A stretch of DNA of 64,000 nt from Micrococcales bacterium UBA2037 (GTDB taxonomy: Bacteria > Actinomycetota > Actinomycetes > Actinomycetales > Microbacteriaceae), in contig DDBH01000005.1 of the NCBI GenBank assembly GCA_002333405.1, positions 85,016 through 149,015 of the forward strand. Direction: 5' to 3'. The notes beneath the pieces are model-generated. The model worked only from the letters and a program-made list of their open reading frames with translations. It searched no databases and had not been told where the DNA came from. The translations under genes were made by a program, and so were the position numbers. Shown piece by piece: positions 8,002-17,690 of the stretch; positions within the stretch are counted from its first letter, which is position 1; each line of letters opens with the position of its first letter.

Positions 8002-9273
8002 TTGACTCGTCTGCCTGGCGCCCGACTACGGAAAGCGCAGATAGCAACTCTTGCCACTTTTGTCGCAATGGGTCACGCCGCGCTATCCTCGGTGGCCTGG
8101 GTTCCAGAATTCATAGACCGGCTAGATGTGTCGTTTGCGACCTGGGGAACCATCATCGGCCTAGGTGTTATCGGTTCGATCACTCCGTTGTTTTTTGCAT
8201 CAAGACTGATGATGCGATTTGGTTCTAGGACTGTAATTCGGTTTTCCAATTACGGCGGAATGATTTTTTTGGTTGCCCTGGCCTACACCGATGATCCGTT
8301 CATCTGGTTTTTCATAAATGCAACCTTTGGTTTTTTCATGTCGCTTTTGGGAGTGAGTGTTAACTCGCATGCGGTGCTGCTGCAAAAGCAGATAAGCATT
8401 AACATCATCGGCCGCATGCACGCTGGCTGGAGCTTGGGTGCAGTGGGAGCGGCGATTACCGGGGGTTTAGCCACGGTGTTCCTAAGCCTCGAGGCTTTTC
8501 TGATCATTGTCGCCGTTGTCACGGTTGTGATCTTTGAATTTGTGTTGCGCTGGTTGTTGGCCCCATCCGAGGATGGTCACCTCGAGGAAAAAGAGGCTGC
8601 GGTTAAGCGCAAGTTCTATCAAATGCCACCTGAGTTGTGGTTGCTGGCAGCTGGCTTGTTTTGTGGCATTTACCCCGAAGTGGCGATCATTGACTGGGCC
8701 GCTGTGTTCGCCCGCGACGTTTTGAACGTTGACGTTGCACTGAGGTCAATACCGTTCGCAGCCTTCATGGTGGGAATGATTATTGGCAGGCTGTCGATGA
8801 CCAATCTTGCCACCAAGTTCCACCCGCACATGATTGCTTCCAGAGGTGCCTACTTGGCGGCAATTGCATTGGCACTATCGGCTGTTATTTCGCCAGCGGT
8901 CGCAGGAGTCAGCGTGCAATTAGGGATGTTTGTGACCGCTGTCTTGTGGGGCCTTGCCGGCCTTGGCTTGGCGCCGGTGTCACCGGCCTTTTACTCAGCC
9001 GCCGGTCACATCCCTGGCGTTCCAACCTCTTGGGCTGTTAGCCGACTTAGCCTCGTGAACTCGACCATTTCGATTGGTGCGAAGACCATGATGGGCGCCC
9101 TGTCACAGGGAGTGGGCCTGTCGCTTGCGTTCTTCTTCCCGATTGCCCTGGCTGTGGGGTCGGGTCTGATTGCCGCCAGCTATGCCAAGCGCGCTAGGCG
9201 CAGCGAGCTTGATGCCGCCGCTCCACCAACTGGACCGATTTCCATCATCATCAATGAGGATGCGGGTCGATAG
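8002..9273 (+). CDS. MFS transporter
   Basis: A 423-residue integral membrane protein with about twelve hydrophobic helices and MFS layout: an N-terminal half with SRLMMRFGSRTVIRF, a central loop (EDGHLEEKEAAVKRK) and a C-terminal half with GMIIGRLSMTNLATKF. It resembles the FucP/YbjJ-like group of sugar or drug transporters, but the substrate cannot be assigned. The start is TTG three bases after the fprA stop, so it is probably co-translated. The C-terminal tail is hydrophilic and ends in acidic residues. manA follows ten bases later, which may hint at a sugar substrate, but this is weak. Confidence 0.82.
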   Translation: MTRLPGARLRKAQIATLATFVAMGHAALSSVAWVPEFIDRLDVSFATWGTIIGLGVIGSITPLFFASRLMMRFGSRTVIRFSNYGGMIFLVALAYTDDPFIWFFINATFGFFMSLLGVSVNSHAVLLQKQISINIIGRMHAGWSLGAVGAAITGGLATVFLSLEAFLIIVAVVTVVIFEFVLRWLLAPSEDGHLEEKEAAVKRKFYQMPPELWLLAAGLFCGIYPEVAIIDWAAVFARDVLNVDVALRSIPFAAFMVGMIIGRLSMTNLATKFHPHMIASRGAYLAAIALALSAVISPAVAGVSVQLGMFVTAVLWGLAGLGLAPVSPAFYSAAGHIPGVPTSWAVSRLSLVNSTISIGAKTMMGALSQGVGLSLAFFFPIALAVGSGLIAASYAKRARRSELDAAAPPTGPISIIINEDAGR

Positions 9274-9282
9274 GCTAACTGC

Positions 9283-10362
9283 GTGAGCATCTATCGATTA
9301 AAAAACGAACCGAAGCTATATGCTTGGGGCTCCCTCGAGCTAATTCCTGGCCTAATGCGCACCGATTCTAGCGGTCAGCCACAGGCAGAGGTGTGGTTCG
9401 GATCTCACAAACTGGACCCCTCAGAAATAGACGATCCAATCGGTGGAAATTTGCTGGAGCGCGTTGGCGATCTCCCATATTTAGTGAAGCTCCTGGCTGC
9501 CGCAAAGCCGCTGTCCATCCAGGCCCACCCGACCAGGGAACGTGCCAGTGAGCAGTTTGGCTTGGGAAACCCCAGCTATCAGGACGATAACCACAAGCCC
9601 GAGCTGATTGTTGCAGTCTCTGACTTTTCGGCACTTTGTGGCTTTAGGCCTCTGAAAGACATCGAGCGTGATCTGGGATTGCTTGCAAGCGCCAGTCCGA
9701 TATTCCACGACTGGCTGCAGGCATTCAGACAGGGCGGATTAAAGGCTGCCACCAGGTTCGCGCTGGAGGCCAGTTCAGCACTTGTCGGTCAGTTGGTTGA
9801 GCAAGCCGCAGTGCTTGATCCTGAGCGGAAACAGTTGACTGAGCAGCTGAACCACGAATATCCGCTGGATTCCGGGATTGCGGTTTCGGTTCTCATGAAC
9901 CTAGTCACGCTCGAGCCGGGCCAGGCGCTGTATTTGCCAGCTGGCAACATTCACAGTTACCTAGCCGGGCTAGGTGTTGAGGTGATGGCCGCCAGCGACA
10001 ATGTGCTTCGAGGGGGCTTAACCAGCAAGCCGCTGGACAGGGAAGAACTCATGCAGGTGCTCGAGTTTGAACCACTGGAGCACCCAAAGGTAAGTGCCAA
10101 AAACATTGCCAGCGGGCTGGTGGAGTATCCAGTCGGAGTGCCAGATTTCAAGGTTTATCAAGTTAGTCCAAGTAGCGATCGAATGCTGATCGATTTGAAG
10201 CTAGTGGACAGCGCGATTCTGGTTTGCATCGCTGGGGAGATAGTGCTTTCTAACTCACTGGGCGAGATGGAGAAACTGGGTCCCGGTGAAGCAGCGTTTA
10301 TCCGGTCTGCCAACCTGTTTTCGATCACCGGCAGCGGCACCGGCTACCTAGCTATGGGCTAG
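9283..10362 (+). CDS. manA: mannose-6-phosphate isomerase, class I
   Basis: Zinc enzyme (359 residues) interconverting fructose-6-phosphate and mannose-6-phosphate, feeding mannose metabolism and GDP-mannose synthesis. The type I signature is intact: AWGS near the N-terminus, [19 protein letters not shown], then [22 protein letters not shown], and the active-site [32 protein letters not shown]. Zn ligands in QAHP, HKPE and NIHSY are present. The start is GTG, 9 bases after the MFS stop. Its 3' end overlaps yajQ on the other strand by four bases. Confidence 0.92.
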   Translation: MSIYRLKNEPKLYAWGSLELIPGLMRTDSSGQPQAEVWFGSHKLDPSEIDDPIGGNLLERVGDLPYLVKLLAAAKPLSIQAHPTRERASEQFGLGNPSYQDDNHKPELIVAVSDFSALCGFRPLKDIERDLGLLASASPIFHDWLQAFRQGGLKAATRFALEASSALVGQLVEQAAVLDPERKQLTEQLNHEYPLDSGIAVSVLMNLVTLEPGQALYLPAGNIHSYLAGLGVEVMAASDNVLRGGLTSKPLDREELMQVLEFEPLEHPKVSAKNIASGLVEYPVGVPDFKVYQVSPSSDRMLIDLKLVDSAILVCIAGEIVLSNSLGEMEKLGPGEAAFIRSANLFSITGSGTGYLAMG

Positions 10363-10847
10363 CGGTAGTTTACGAACTGAAGGTCAACCGGAAGATCGGC
10401 ACCCTTTAGCAGGGCAATGATTTCCTGAAGGTCATCGCGGCTCTTTGAACTAACGCGAAGTTCGTCACCCTGAATCTGCGCCTTGGCACTCTTCGGGCCC
10501 TGGTCGCGAATCAACTTGGTGATCTTTTTGGCATTCTCCTGGTCGATTCCGGCCTTGAGCTTGCTCTCGATGCGAATCTCTTTCCCAGAAGGGAACGGCT
10601 CACCGGAATCCAGAGACTTCAGTGAGATTCCGCGCTTGATCAGCTTGGTATGGAACACGTCCAGCACCGCCTTGGCTCGTTCCTCCGAGTTTGCCTTGAT
10701 CAAAACTGTTTCACCGCTCCAGCTAATGCTCGCGTCGGTGTTTTTGAAGTCGTAGCGCTGCTCAACTTCCTTGGCCGCCTGGTTCAGAGCGTTGTCCGCC
10801 TCTTGCTGCTCAACCTTGCTTACTACGTCGAATGATGAATCTGCCAT
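10359..10847 (-). CDS. yajQ: YajQ family nucleotide-binding protein
   Basis: A 162-residue DUF520/YajQ protein: [20 protein letters not shown] at the start, then [25 protein letters not shown], and [22 protein letters not shown], closing with [11 protein letters not shown]. Some relatives bind cyclic di-GMP and act with transcription factors; whether this one does is unknown. It is cytoplasmic and has the full family length. It lies 13 bases downstream of the LacI-type regulator on the same strand, so the two may be co-transcribed. Confidence 0.92.
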   Translation of the reverse strand: MADSSFDVVSKVEQQEADNALNQAAKEVEQRYDFKNTDASISWSGETVLIKANSEERAKAVLDVFHTKLIKRGISLKSLDSGEPFPSGKEIRIESKLKAGIDQENAKKITKLIRDQGPKSAKAQIQGDELRVSSKSRDDLQEIIALLKGADLPVDLQFVNYR

Positions 10848-10860
10848 TTGTCTACTCTAG

Positions 10861-11886
10861 CTAGAGTGTGCGTCTGGCTGTTGAGCTTCTCACAACTAAG
10901 TCAATTGGCCAGAATGTTATGGACTCGAAGTTTTCTTGAGCCTTGGGGTCATTTGACTCCAAGATATCCACAAGCGTGTTTGCTGCCTTGGCACCCTGCT
11001 GTTGCACTGACTGGTCAACCGTGGATAGGCCATAGAACTCTCCAAGTGGATGTCCATCGATGCCAATCACGCTTACATCTTGGGGAACTCTTAGCCCCAG
11101 GTCACGAGCTGCCTGGATTGCTCCAAAGCCCATTTCGTCGGAGGCGCAGAAGATAGCGGTCGGGGCATTTTGGGGGTTACCAAACAGCTGCTTAGCGGCG
11201 AAGTAACCGCCGCCGACCGTGAAGTCACCCTGGGCCTCCCACTGCGGATCAAAACTGAGGTTGGCATCAAGTAGGGCTTCCTGGTAGCCGGTCCTTCTTA
11301 GGTGCGGCTGATGAAAATCCATTTCTGTTACCGGGGAGCCGGAAATCATGCCGACCTTGGTATGCCCCAGGGAAATCAGGTGGGAGGTCGCGAGCCGGCC
11401 GGCCCCCTCGTCATCGATAGCAATCGTTCGGGTTCCAGGAATTGGGCCACCGACACCGATGATTGGCTTTTCTAGCTCAGTCAGCTTCGCCAGCTCAGCC
11501 TCGGAGATTTTTACGCCAACGGTTAGAACGCCATCAACTCTTTTGCGGAGCACGAGCTCATCGAAAATCCGCGCTCGGTTGTCTTTTCCACCGGAAAGGC
11601 TGTAGAGAGTTACGTCATAACCCCTGTTCACAAGGGCATTGACCGCACCTTCTAGAACCGAGGAGAAAAACCAGCGGTCCACAAACGGCATGACCACGCC
11701 GATGTTTTTAGTTTTGCCGGTTGCAAGTGTGTAGGCCGAGGATGAGGCAACATATCCCAGCTCTCGAGCTGATTTCAGAACCTGTTCTCGAGCTCTGGCG
11801 GACACGTTTGCCTTGCCATTTAGCGCCCTGGAAACGGTCGCTGTCGAAACTCCAGCGTGCTGAGCGACCTCAATAATGCCTACCAT
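10861..11886 (-). CDS. LacI-family transcriptional regulator
   Basis: A 341-residue repressor. The N-terminal helix-turn-helix and hinge helix are typical: IIEVAQHAGVSTATVSRALNGKANVSARAREQVLKSARELGY (about residues 4-45). A periplasmic-binding-protein-like sugar domain follows (NIGVVMPFVDRWFFSSVLEGA, then IFCASDEMGFGAIQAARDLGLRVPQDVSVIGIDGHPLGEF). A plausible target is the LacI-type operator at 17567-17582 between the glucosidases and the sugar-binding lipoprotein, about 5.7 kb away. That link is inferred from the maltose-regulator-like sequence and the fact that it is the only LacI protein in the window. Confidence 0.9.
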   Translation of the reverse strand: MVGIIEVAQHAGVSTATVSRALNGKANVSARAREQVLKSARELGYVASSSAYTLATGKTKNIGVVMPFVDRWFFSSVLEGAVNALVNRGYDVTLYSLSGGKDNRARIFDELVLRKRVDGVLTVGVKISEAELAKLTELEKPIIGVGGPIPGTRTIAIDDEGAGRLATSHLISLGHTKVGMISGSPVTEMDFHQPHLRRTGYQEALLDANLSFDPQWEAQGDFTVGGGYFAAKQLFGNPQNAPTAIFCASDEMGFGAIQAARDLGLRVPQDVSVIGIDGHPLGEFYGLSTVDQSVQQQGAKAANTLVDILESNDPKAQENFESITFWPIDLVVRSSTARRTL

Positions 11887-11972
11887 TTCAATTACTGTAA
11901 AGGCTTCCAGTCAATAACCGCTACCTGGATTCGGAATATCGGCTATTCTTTCTAGCTGCGTGACTACGCAAC

Positions 11973-12057
11973 GGCTAGTTACCCAAGCGGCCAAAGGGAT
12001 CTGACTGTAAATCAGCTGTCATCGACTTCGGGGGTTCGAATCCCTCACTAGCCACCA
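11973..12057 (+). tRNA. tRNA-Tyr (GUA)
   Basis: An 85-base cloverleaf including an encoded CCA. The acceptor arm GGCTAGT pairs with ACTAGCC, the anticodon loop CTGTAAA gives GTA, the variable arm is long as expected for bacterial tRNA-Tyr, and the T arm contains GGTTCGAATCC. It stands alone and is followed at once by a terminator. Confidence 0.95.
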
Positions 12058-12080
12058 AGGCCCCGGAATCCGGGGCCTTT
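12058..12080 (+). terminator. Rho-independent terminator of tRNA-Tyr
   Basis: AGGCCCCGG-AAT-CCGGGGCCTTT forms a near-perfect GC-rich hairpin with a three-base loop and a short T run, directly after the tRNA CCA end. Confidence 0.8.
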
Positions 12081-12140
12081 ATGGTTTAAGGCTTTTTTGG
12101 CTGGCTGCGATAGTGTTTTTTTGGATAGGGGAAATTATTC

Positions 12141-14234
12141 ATGAACGGTCTTCTGAAATTTATTACCGGCAAGAAAACAGCGCCGGTCACCATGTTGATT
12201 GGTCTAATCTTTGCCGGTCTTGCCTTTACGGTGTTCAACACTGAGGCCACTGAAACCACTCCGGGCACTGGCCTTCCTGATACTGCTGAGTCGGTTCAGG
12301 TGGCCAAGCTCCAGGATGAGCTGCCAAGTTCCGATGCGTCGGCTGCATTCATCGTCTATACCTCCGAATCGAAATTCACCGAGGAGCAACTGACTTGGTT
12401 GCAGGGGACATTTGATCCGAACCTAATGATGCCTGCAGGCGGCGCCAACGAAAAGTTTGTGGAGTTTACGAACCTAGAGGTTCAGGGTGAGAAGTTTGTT
12501 CCGCCAGCGGCAATTTCTGAAGACGGCACAACCGCTTTGATTTCGGTTCCGCTAGCAATTACCGATTCTTTTGAAGAGACTACCTATCGTGTTGACACCA
12601 TGCGCGAGATTGCGCCGATTGGGATGCCTGGGGGAATGCAGGTTTACGTCACCGGCCCGGAAGCCTTCATCAAGGACGTCGGATCAATCTTTGAGGGGGC
12701 GGACTTCAGTCTCTTGGCCGTGACTGCCTCGGTAGTAGCGCTGCTATTGCTAATTACCTACCGGTCACCAGTGCTCTGGTTGATTCCACTTATCGTGGTT
12801 GGTACCGCAGACGGCATGGCCGGCATTCTGGCAAGAAGAGCCGCTGAGGCACTCGGCTTCACTCCGGATGCTTCGGTCACCGGAATTCTTTCGGTGCTGG
12901 TCTTTGGTGCTGGAACCAACTACGCGCTGCTGCTGATTGCCAGATATCGCGAGGAGCTGCTAGTTCTTGAAGATCGCAGGGAGGCCATGCGAACCGCATT
13001 GCGTGGTGCTGGCCCAGCTATCCTGGCTTCGGGGTCTACCGTTGCGGTTGCCCTGGCCCTGCTGCTACTGGCTGAGATCGAGGGCCGCCAGGTGCTGGGG
13101 TTGGTGTCCGCAGTTGGAATTGTGGTCGCGATGATAGCTGGATTGTTGATTCTGCCCGCGGCACTGGTGATTTTCCCGCGCGGAATTTTCTGGCCACTGG
13201 TGCCAAAAGTTGGTGGCGTGAACCGCAACGATAAGTCGCTATGGGCAAAACTTGGCAAGTCAGTTTCTAAGCGCCCAGTCATTGTCGCTTCTGCCGGTGT
13301 GGCAGTTTTGGCGATTCTTGCCTCGGGTGGAATCGGAGTGAAGACCGGTTTGAGTGCCACCGAAATCTTTATCGAGAAACCTGAGGCAGTTGTTGGCCAG
13401 GAAGTTCTTGCCAAGAGCTTCTCTGCCGGAAGTGCGACACCGACTCAGATGATTATTTCGAATGAGTCGGTTGACCAGGCCGTTGAGCTTGCCTCGGCCG
13501 TTTCCGGCGTCGATGAGGTTCGCGTTGGTGCCACCAACGGGGAATTCACGCAGGTTGACGCGGTCCTGAATGCAAGCCCTGAGTCTGCCGAGGCATTGTT
13601 AATCGTGAAAGAGCTCAGGGTCGCACTTGATGCGCTGCCAGAGACCAGCATTGCCCTGGTTGGCGGTCAAGATGCCACCACTCTAGATTCTGAAGACGCA
13701 ACCGCCAGAGACCAGGCGCTACTTGTTCCACTGATCCTGATTTCGGTGTTCCTGATTCTGATCCTGCTGCTCCGGTCACTGCTGACTCCTGTGCTGCTGC
13801 TGCTTGCGGTGGTGGGGTCGTTCTTCTCCGCAGTTGGCGCAAGCTGGTTCGTGTTCCAGAACATTTTTGGGTTCCCAGCTCTGGATCTTTCGGTTTTCAT
13901 CCTGGCGTTCTTGTTCCTAGTCGCGCTTGGCGTTGACTACAGCATCTTCCTGGTCACCCGTGCTCAGGAAGAAGCCAAGAAACTTGGAACCAGAGAGGGA
14001 ATGCGTAAGGCGCTTGGCGCTACCGGCGGCGTCATCACCTCGGCCGGTATTTTGCTCGCGGCTGTGTTTGCCGTTTTGGGTGTGCTGCCTCTGATTGCGC
14101 TAGCTCAGGTTGGAACGATCGTGTGCATCGGTGTCTTGTTGGATACCTTGTTGGTTAGAACCATCATCGTCCCAGCCATGGCATTTATCACCGGCAAGCA
14201 CTTCTGGTGGCCAAGAAAAGAGTTCGCGGACTAA
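12141..14234 (+). CDS. MMPL family RND-type transporter
   Basis: A 697-residue membrane protein with two repeats, each having one helix, a large extracytoplasmic domain and a bundle of five or more helices. The first bundle has SVLVFGAGTNYALLLIARYREEL (near residues 250-275). The second has FLFLVALGVDYSIFLVTRAQEEAKKLG, carrying the GVDYSIFL motif typical of MMPL proteins. MMPL transporters export lipids or drugs; the substrate here is unknown. The ATG follows TAGGGGAAATT. Its 3' end overlaps the GH13 glucosidase on the other strand by four bases. A second MMPL gene begins at 61513. Confidence 0.88.
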   Translation: MNGLLKFITGKKTAPVTMLIGLIFAGLAFTVFNTEATETTPGTGLPDTAESVQVAKLQDELPSSDASAAFIVYTSESKFTEEQLTWLQGTFDPNLMMPAGGANEKFVEFTNLEVQGEKFVPPAAISEDGTTALISVPLAITDSFEETTYRVDTMREIAPIGMPGGMQVYVTGPEAFIKDVGSIFEGADFSLLAVTASVVALLLLITYRSPVLWLIPLIVVGTADGMAGILARRAAEALGFTPDASVTGILSVLVFGAGTNYALLLIARYREELLVLEDRREAMRTALRGAGPAILASGSTVAVALALLLLAEIEGRQVLGLVSAVGIVVAMIAGLLILPAALVIFPRGIFWPLVPKVGGVNRNDKSLWAKLGKSVSKRPVIVASAGVAVLAILASGGIGVKTGLSATEIFIEKPEAVVGQEVLAKSFSAGSATPTQMIISNESVDQAVELASAVSGVDEVRVGATNGEFTQVDAVLNASPESAEALLIVKELRVALDALPETSIALVGGQDATTLDSEDATARDQALLVPLILISVFLILILLLRSLLTPVLLLLAVVGSFFSAVGASWFVFQNIFGFPALDLSVFILAFLFLVALGVDYSIFLVTRAQEEAKKLGTREGMRKALGATGGVITSAGILLAAVFAVLGVLPLIALAQVGTIVCIGVLLDTLLVRTIIVPAMAFITGKHFWWPRKEFAD

Positions 14235-15862
14235 ACCCTGAGCCAGGCGGTGACGTTGGCGGGAAGCTTTCCAGACCCTAGCGTCGCCGACGTAATCAGC
14301 ACTTCACCTTCGGGAAGCGTTGCTGGAGAGTCTCCAAAATTGTGAATCACGAGCACATCTTGGTTCTGATAAGACAGCACTGTGTCTTCTGCTACCCAGG
14401 AGAACGAACCCTGGCCAAGCCCCAGTTCGCTTCGAACCTTGAGGGCAGCTTTATACATTCCAAGAGTTGAGTCGGCAGCTGTTTGCTGATCGCGACTTAG
14501 CTCTGCGAAGCTCTCCGGCTGTGGCAGCCAGGCAGTTTCGGCAGCTGTGAATCCGTTTGTGGTTCCGCCCTTGCGCCAAGGCAGTGGCACCCTGGCACCA
14601 TCGCGGCCCACGCGCTTGCCACTGGTTCTAAAAAATGTTGGATCTTGACGGAATTTGGCCTCAAGGGTCGTGTGCTCTGGCAGACCAAGCTCCTCGCCCT
14701 GATAAAGGTAACTTGCGCCAGGAAGACCCAGCATGAACAGGGTTGCAGCTCTTGCCTTTACTAAGCCCAGAGCATTGTCCGGTTGCACCGCATCAGGACC
14801 AATGCCATCAGAGGCAGTGGTTCTTCCAAAGTCACCACCGAAGCGTGACACGTGGCGGATGACATCGTGGTTGTTCAGGACCCAGGTGCTGGGAGCACCA
14901 ACGGCGTCGAAAGCTGCAAACGACTCATTAATTGCGCTGACCAGCGCCTGCTTATCCCAGCCGGCATCTAGAAAACGGAAATTAAAGGTTTGGTGAAACT
15001 CGTCCGGTCTCACCCAAAGAGCCATCTTCGATAGCGGAAGGACGTAGGCCTCCCCACACATTGCGCGGTCTCCCGGGTAGCTCTCCAGGATGTTTCGCCA
15101 AGACCTGAAGATCTCGTGCACTGAGTCCTGGAACCACATCGGTGGATCAGCTTGGCCTTCAACGAAACCAGCGCCTGCGGTCTCGACGTAGGGGTGGTCC
15201 GGAAGTCCTTCGGCCTTGGCCATGGCATGAGGCTGATCTACCCGAAAGCCGTCGATGCCTCGGTCCAGCCAAAATCTCAAAATGGCTTCGAACTCCTTGT
15301 GCACGGCAGGGTTTTCCCAATTCAAATCAGGTTGTGAGGAGTCAAACAGGTGGAGATACCACTGACCGTCTTCCAGTCTGGTCCAAGCTGGGCCACCAAA
15401 CATGCTCTGCCAGTTATTTGGAGGCAGCTCGCCGTTTTTGCCTTTGCCTTCTTTGAAGTGGTAGTAGTTCCGGGTAGCACTGCCCACCGGACTCACAAGC
15501 GCCTCCTGGAACCATTCGTGTTGGTCCGATGTGTGGTTTGGAACCAGGTCAATCATTACCCGTAGGTTTAGTTCGTGCGCTCTATCAACAAGCGCGTCAA
15601 AGTCTGCAAGCGAGCCAAAAAGCGGGTCAACGCCCTTGTAGTCTGAGACATCGTAGCCAGCATCTTTTTGAGGTGACGGATAAAAAGGGCTAAGCCAAAC
15701 CGCATCCACGCCAAGATCGGCTATGTCTCCAAGGTGTTTTGTGATGCCGACCAGGTCGCCCATGCCATCGCCGTTTGAATCTGCGAATGAACGCGGGTAA
15801 ATCTGATAAATCACCCCGGAGCGCCACCATTCAGCACCGGCTACGGCATCATGCTTTAGCAC
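14231..15862 (-). CDS. alpha-glucosidase, glycoside hydrolase family 13
   Basis: A 543-residue cytoplasmic GH13 enzyme of the oligo-1,6-glucosidase/alpha-glucosidase group. Conserved regions in order: VIYQIYPRSFADSNGDGMGD, DLVPNHTSDQHEWF, GIDGFRVDQPHA (nucleophile Asp), AMCGEAYVL (acid/base Glu) and LNNHDVIRH (third Asp). There is no signal peptide. GTG 15862 follows immediately after the stop of the upstream glucosidase (TGAGTG), so the two are translationally coupled. The two proteins are clearly paralogous, which suggests an old tandem duplication. It probably releases glucose from imported maltooligosaccharides or isomaltose-type sugars. Confidence 0.9.
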   Translation of the reverse strand: MLKHDAVAGAEWWRSGVIYQIYPRSFADSNGDGMGDLVGITKHLGDIADLGVDAVWLSPFYPSPQKDAGYDVSDYKGVDPLFGSLADFDALVDRAHELNLRVMIDLVPNHTSDQHEWFQEALVSPVGSATRNYYHFKEGKGKNGELPPNNWQSMFGGPAWTRLEDGQWYLHLFDSSQPDLNWENPAVHKEFEAILRFWLDRGIDGFRVDQPHAMAKAEGLPDHPYVETAGAGFVEGQADPPMWFQDSVHEIFRSWRNILESYPGDRAMCGEAYVLPLSKMALWVRPDEFHQTFNFRFLDAGWDKQALVSAINESFAAFDAVGAPSTWVLNNHDVIRHVSRFGGDFGRTTASDGIGPDAVQPDNALGLVKARAATLFMLGLPGASYLYQGEELGLPEHTTLEAKFRQDPTFFRTSGKRVGRDGARVPLPWRKGGTTNGFTAAETAWLPQPESFAELSRDQQTAADSTLGMYKAALKVRSELGLGQGSFSWVAEDTVLSYQNQDVLVIHNFGDSPATLPEGEVLITSATLGSGKLPANVTAWLRV

Positions 15863-17560
15863 TCAGGCCCTGATCCAAGCAACCTGGTCTGCTTCAAGGA
15901 GGCCTTCAGCGGCAAGGTCTAGCTGAGTAGTCACAAGCAGCTCTCCCGCGGGAAGGGTAAATGGTTCGTTTGTGAAATTCACAACCACCAGCACCGGACC
16001 ATTTTGGTAGGCGCATGCGCCCGCTGGAACAAGCTCATTTCGCCACTCAAGCGATCCGTGCCCAAGAGCATGGTGCTTTCGCAACTGCAGCAGGGACTTG
16101 TACATCTCGAGCGTTGAGCCGACAACGCCATCCTGGGTCGCCCTGGCGTAGTTCTTAAAGTTTTCTGGCTGAGACAACCAGGACTTGCCCGTTGTGCTGA
16201 AGCCAAACGCGTTCTGATCTGACTCCCATGGGATCGGAACTCGGCATCCGTCTCGGCCAACTCTTTCGCCATTAGTCCGGAAGTAGGTCGGGTCCTGTCT
16301 GACTGAACCCTCCAGCATGGTGTGCTCAGGAAGCCCGAGTTCTTCACCCTGATACAAGTAAGCGCCGCCTGGCAGCCCAAGCATCATCGCGCTTGCGGCT
16401 CGGCCGCGCTTGAGGCCCAGTGCTTCGTCCGGTTGTGGGTAGTCAGGGCCAATTCCATCTCCCTGAGGCGGAACCTTGTCGTAGGACAATCTGGTCGTGT
16501 GACGAATCACGTCATGGTTTGATAAAACCCAGGTTGCGGGAGCACCCACATGCGAAAACTCCGCGATTGATTCGTCTACTACTGCCATCATCTTGTCTTT
16601 GTTCCACTGGGTTTCCAGAAACGCGAAGTTGAAAGTCTGGTGATATTCGTCCGGCCTAACCCAGGTTGCCATTCTCGAAAGCGGCATCACCCAGGCTTCA
16701 GCGCACATGGCGCGATCTTGGTACTCATCCAGAACTTTGCGCCAGCGTCGATTTATTTCGTGAACACCGTCTAGGCCCCAAAAAGGGTGGGGCGGCAAGT
16801 CAGCTTGGGGAGCTGACCCGTTGTTGTCAACTCCATCCATCGTCGAATCGTTTGACACCACATCCGGAAGCCCCTGCAGTTTCACTATTCCGTGAGCAAC
16901 GTCAATTCTGAATCCCGCTGCTCCACGGTCCAGCCAAAAGCGCAGGACGCTGTCGAACTCCTCCATGACCTCGGGGTTTTCCCAGTTGAAGTCCGGTTGT
17001 GATTTGTCAAAAATGTGCAGGTACCACTGGCCTAATCTGCCATCAGCTTCTGTGATCCTGGTCCAGGCGGCGCCACCGAACACAGATTCCCAGTTGTTTG
17101 GTGGAAGTTCGCCGCTTTCACCCTTTCCATCTCTGAACATGTAGCGGTTTCTGGCCGCTGAGCCCGGCTGGGCAGCTAAGGCCTCTTTGAACCAGACGTG
17201 CTCCTCCGAGGAGTGGTTTGGAACCAGGTCCATGATGATTCGAATTCCACGCTCGCCGGCTTTCTCAACCAAATCATCAAAGTCCTGCAAGGTTCCAAAC
17301 AGGGGTTCAATGTCTCTGTAATCTGACACGTCGTAGCCAGCATCCTTTTGCGGAGACTTGGTTAGGGGTGAACACCAGATCGCATCAATCCCGAGCTCGG
17401 CAAGTGAGTCCAACCTAGATATAATTCCCGGGATGTCGCCAATTCCATCGCCATTGCCATCTGCAAAAGAGCGCGGGTAGATCTGGTAAATGACTGCCGA
17501 ACGCCACCACTCGGCGCCTGGTTTCGATTCAGAGAATGTGGTTTGCATGGGCAAAAGCAT
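15863..17560 (-). CDS. alpha-glucosidase, glycoside hydrolase family 13 (second copy)
   Basis: GH13 enzyme of up to 565 residues, with the same block order as its neighbour: VIYQIYPRSFADGNGDGIGD, DLVPNHSSEEHVWF, GAAGFRIDVAHGIVK (nucleophile), AMCAEAWVM (acid/base) and LSNHDVIRHTTR. It has an insert after the nucleophile region (about residues 225-250, rich in Asp/Asn/Pro) that the downstream copy lacks. The start may be ATG 17560 or the in-frame ATG 17548 (MQTTFSES). It is first in a two-gene operon whose upstream region holds a LacI-type operator at 17567-17582, only a few bases from the start codon. Confidence 0.9.
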   Translation of the reverse strand: MLLPMQTTFSESKPGAEWWRSAVIYQIYPRSFADGNGDGIGDIPGIISRLDSLAELGIDAIWCSPLTKSPQKDAGYDVSDYRDIEPLFGTLQDFDDLVEKAGERGIRIIMDLVPNHSSEEHVWFKEALAAQPGSAARNRYMFRDGKGESGELPPNNWESVFGGAAWTRITEADGRLGQWYLHIFDKSQPDFNWENPEVMEEFDSVLRFWLDRGAAGFRIDVAHGIVKLQGLPDVVSNDSTMDGVDNNGSAPQADLPPHPFWGLDGVHEINRRWRKVLDEYQDRAMCAEAWVMPLSRMATWVRPDEYHQTFNFAFLETQWNKDKMMAVVDESIAEFSHVGAPATWVLSNHDVIRHTTRLSYDKVPPQGDGIGPDYPQPDEALGLKRGRAASAMMLGLPGGAYLYQGEELGLPEHTMLEGSVRQDPTYFRTNGERVGRDGCRVPIPWESDQNAFGFSTTGKSWLSQPENFKNYARATQDGVVGSTLEMYKSLLQLRKHHALGHGSLEWRNELVPAGACAYQNGPVLVVVNFTNEPFTLPAGELLVTTQLDLAAEGLLEADQVAWIRA

Positions 17561-17566
17561 AGAGCG

Positions 17567-17582
17567 AAGTAAGCGCTTGCAC
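17567..17582. promoter_or_regulatory. LacI-type operator in divergent glucosidase/SBP region
   Basis: AGTAAGCGCTTGCAC contains the core AAGCGCTT with near-symmetric flanks (GTAAGC.GCTTGC), the usual form of sites bound by LacI/MalR-type repressors. It lies within about 10-20 bases of the second glucosidase start and about 110 bases from the sugar-binding lipoprotein. The LacI-type protein encoded at 10861-11886 is the likely partner. Confidence 0.6.
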
Positions 17583-17690
17583 CCAGCGATTCACTAAAAA
17601 ATTACACCCGAAATAGACTGTTAGAAACTGCAAAATCTGCAAACGAAATGCAGCTATTGTTTTTGGTTTAGGAACAGCTAGGGGATCAAC

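Noticed and set aside
12920..13414. Long open frames antisense to conserved genes, for example inside the first MMPL gene
   Set aside because: They are shadows of real genes: low-complexity Ser/Ala/Arg/Pro translations, no ribosome site, and full overlap with a well-supported protein.
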